This document shows positions 62,541-64,000 of a stretch of DNA of 64,000 nt, one piece after another. Position 1 is the first letter of the stretch. Every line of letters starts with the position of its first letter. The notes below the pieces were generated by a model, which was given only the letters and a program-made list of their open reading frames with translations, was not told the DNA's origin and made no database searches. The translations under genes and the position numbers were made by a program. This DNA is from Poindextera sp036272595 (lineage in GTDB: Bacteria > Pseudomonadota > Alphaproteobacteria > Caulobacterales > Caulobacteraceae), in assembly GCA_036272595.1 (NCBI GenBank), contig DATAYM010000002.1, positions 8,632 to 72,631 of the forward strand, read 5' to 3'.

Positions 62541-64000
62541 TCAGCCGGCCGCCACCGCCTCGCGCAGGGCGGCCTTGTCGACCTTGCCGATGGGCAGCAT
62601 CGGCAAGGCGTCGCGAATCTGGATGGTCTTCGGGATCTTGTAGTTGGCCAGCCGGTCGCGGAGGAAAACATTCAAGCTTTCCAGCGACGGGGCGCAATCC
62701 GGCTTGGGGACGACGAAGGCCGCCCCCACTTCGAAATAGCGGTCGTCCGGGACGGCGATCACCGCTGAATAGGCGATGTCGGGATGCTCCTCGAGCGCCA
62801 GTTCGATCTCGCGTGGATAGACGTTGAAACCGCCCGACTTGAACATGTCGGCCTTGCGGCCCTTCAGCACCCAGGCGCCGTCGGGGCGAGCGAGGGCCAT
62901 GTCGCTGGTGCGCAGCCAGCCGTCGGCGGTCATCGCCGCGGTAGTCGCCTCGGGATTGTTCCAATAGCCCAGGAAGACCCCCGCTCCGCGCAGCCAGATC
63001 TCGCCCTGTTCCCCCGCCGCCGCGTCGCGCCCGTCGTCATCGACGATGCGGTGATCGGCGCTGTCGTCGGGGCGGCCGACCGTGTCGCACAGGTTGTCGA
63101 TGTCGTAGGCCGGCGGCGTCGCGCTGACCACCGCGCCGCCTTCGGTGAGTCCGTAGTTGGTGAACAGGTGCGCACCGGTCCGCATCATGCGGCCGACCAG
63201 GTCGCGCGCCGCCGGCGCCCCGCCCCAGCCGATCATCCGCACGCTGGACAGGTCCGCGCTGGCGAAGGCGGGATCGGCGAACATCGTCTCCAGCATCACC
63301 GGCACGCCGCCGAACAGGGTGATGCGCTCGCCGGCGATCAGCGCCAGCGCCTCGGCCGGATCGAACCGTTCGGCGAACACCACCGTTCCGCCGCGAATGA
63401 TCGCATTGCCGAGCATTTCCGAGATGCAGCCGATGTGGTTGGGCGGCAGGTTGCAAAGGATGCGCAGGCCCTCGCGCAGGTGCTCCTTGCCGGCGAACGA
63501 GCGGCTGACCTGTTCGTAGCAGTAGATCAGGTTGCGATGCGCCAGCAGCGCCCCCTTCGGCCGTCCGGTGGTGCCCGAAGTGTAGACGATCACCGTCGCG
63601 TCGTCGGCCGCCGCCGCGGCCGGTCGAAGCGGGAAATCCTCCGCGGCGTCGATGAATTGCTCCAACGACCGTCCGACGCCCGGCAAGGCTTCGGGAAAGG
63701 TGACGATCTCGCTCGGCCCGCTTGCAACGGCGCCGATCTCGCGCAGGTCGGGTTCGAAGCGGCGAGCCTCCGGCGTCTCGCCGACCGAGATCAGCATGCG
63801 CGGCGCGCAGTCCTGCAGGATGTAGGTCAGCTCCGGCAGCCGGTAGCGGGTGTTGAGCCCCACCCAGACGCCGCCGATCCGTTGCGTCGCCATCAGCACG
63901 ATGGCGAACTCCGGCCGCGGCGTGGTCAGCATGGCGACGCGATCGCCGCGCTCGACGCCGGCCTGGCGCAGCGCGGCGGCGCAGCGGTCGACCTGACGGT
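62541..64000 (-). CDS. AMP-binding acyl-CoA ligase, 5' end cut by window
   Basis: The frame stays open to the window edge (the upstream codons read VERGDRVAM, a typical ligase segment), so the N-terminus lies outside. VIVYTSGTTGRPKGA, TNYGLTEGG, GWLRTSDMA, GRKADMFKSGGFNVYP and the terminal IGKVDKAAL are complete. First gene of the SDR-esterase set on the minus strand. It activates an unknown acid with CoA. Confidence 0.86.
   Translation of the reverse strand, partial: RQVDRCAAALRQAGVERGDRVAMLTTPRPEFAIVLMATQRIGGVWVGLNTRYRLPELTYILQDCAPRMLISVGETPEARRFEPDLREIGAVASGPSEIVTFPEALPGVGRSLEQFIDAAEDFPLRPAAAAADDATVIVYTSGTTGRPKGALLAHRNLIYCYEQVSRSFAGKEHLREGLRILCNLPPNHIGCISEMLGNAIIRGGTVVFAERFDPAEALALIAGERITLFGGVPVMLETMFADPAFASADLSSVRMIGWGGAPAARDLVGRMMRTGAHLFTNYGLTEGGAVVSATPPAYDIDNLCDTVGRPDDSADHRIVDDDGRDAAAGEQGEIWLRGAGVFLGYWNNPEATTAAMTADGWLRTSDMALARPDGAWVLKGRKADMFKSGGFNVYPREIELALEEHPDIAYSAVIAVPDDRYFEVGAAFVVPKPDCAPSLESLNVFLRDRLANYKIPKTIQIRDALPMLPIGKVDKAALREAVAAG

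Overview
The window is GC-rich DNA packed with catabolic genes. It has two TonB-dependent receptors with sphingomonad/caulobacter-type plugs, two GPH sugar-cation transporters, many Fe(II)/2-oxoglutarate oxygenases, acyl-CoA enzymes and amidases, and many 1-4 nt ATGA/TGATG stop-start overlaps. This fits an alphaproteobacterium, most likely Caulobacterales (Phenylobacterium/Caulobacter-like) or a sphingomonad. That is inference from gene content, since no rRNA, tRNA or housekeeping marker is present. I see no phage, transposase or CRISPR array. The first and last genes (M20 peptidase, AMP-binding ligase) are cut by the window ends.

Layout. 1-9.9 kb: mixed catabolic genes (M20 peptidase, two TauD/TfdA oxygenases, an SDR, a Rieske oxygenase, a YgiD-type extradiol dioxygenase, an acetamidase/formamidase, AraC regulator, ribokinase, HpcH aldolase). 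9.9-14.4 kb: threonine/serine degradation (XRE-cupin regulator, kbl, tdh, sdaA). 14.4-18.6 kb: phenylalanine/tyrosine degradation (divergent Lrp/AsnC regulator, hpd, maiA, fumarylacetoacetase, phhA), with no homogentisate dioxygenase in the window. 18.7-23.8 kb: serine hydrolase, GPH transporter and TonB receptor. 23.9-33.9 kb: a tight operon of GntR regulator, hydroxylysine-kinase-like phosphotransferase, CoA ligase, single-chain biotin-dependent acyl-CoA carboxylase, CocE/NonD hydrolase and an AGXT2L-type PLP phospho-lyase. 33.9-35.4 kb: dmeRF-type cobalt/nickel efflux. 35.5-43.1 kb: acyl-CoA/beta-oxidation genes with an ECF sigma factor and a TetR regulator. 43.4-64 kb: an amide-centred cluster in which phytanoyl-CoA-dioxygenase-like (PhyH) proteins, Ser-Ser-Lys amidases and a small uncharacterised 141-residue protein recur, together with a C45 acyltransferase-like hydrolase, a second GPH/TonB receptor pair, a second TetR, two CoA ligases, an esterase and an SDR.

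Two groups look least like described pathways. One is the repeated PhyH-amidase-141-residue cassette (45.7-59.1 kb). I infer that it imports an amide through the TonB receptor and GPH transporter, oxidises it with PhyH enzymes, cleaves it with amidases and passes the acid to CoA ligases. The other is the kinase/phospho-lyase/CoA-ligase/carboxylase operon (24.7-33.9 kb). Kinase plus AGXT2L-type lyase is the known chemistry for removing NH3 and phosphate from a vicinal amino alcohol such as 5-hydroxylysine, and here it sits with CoA activation and carboxylation. Several perfect inverted or direct repeats in the intergenic spaces are candidate operators for the local regulators.
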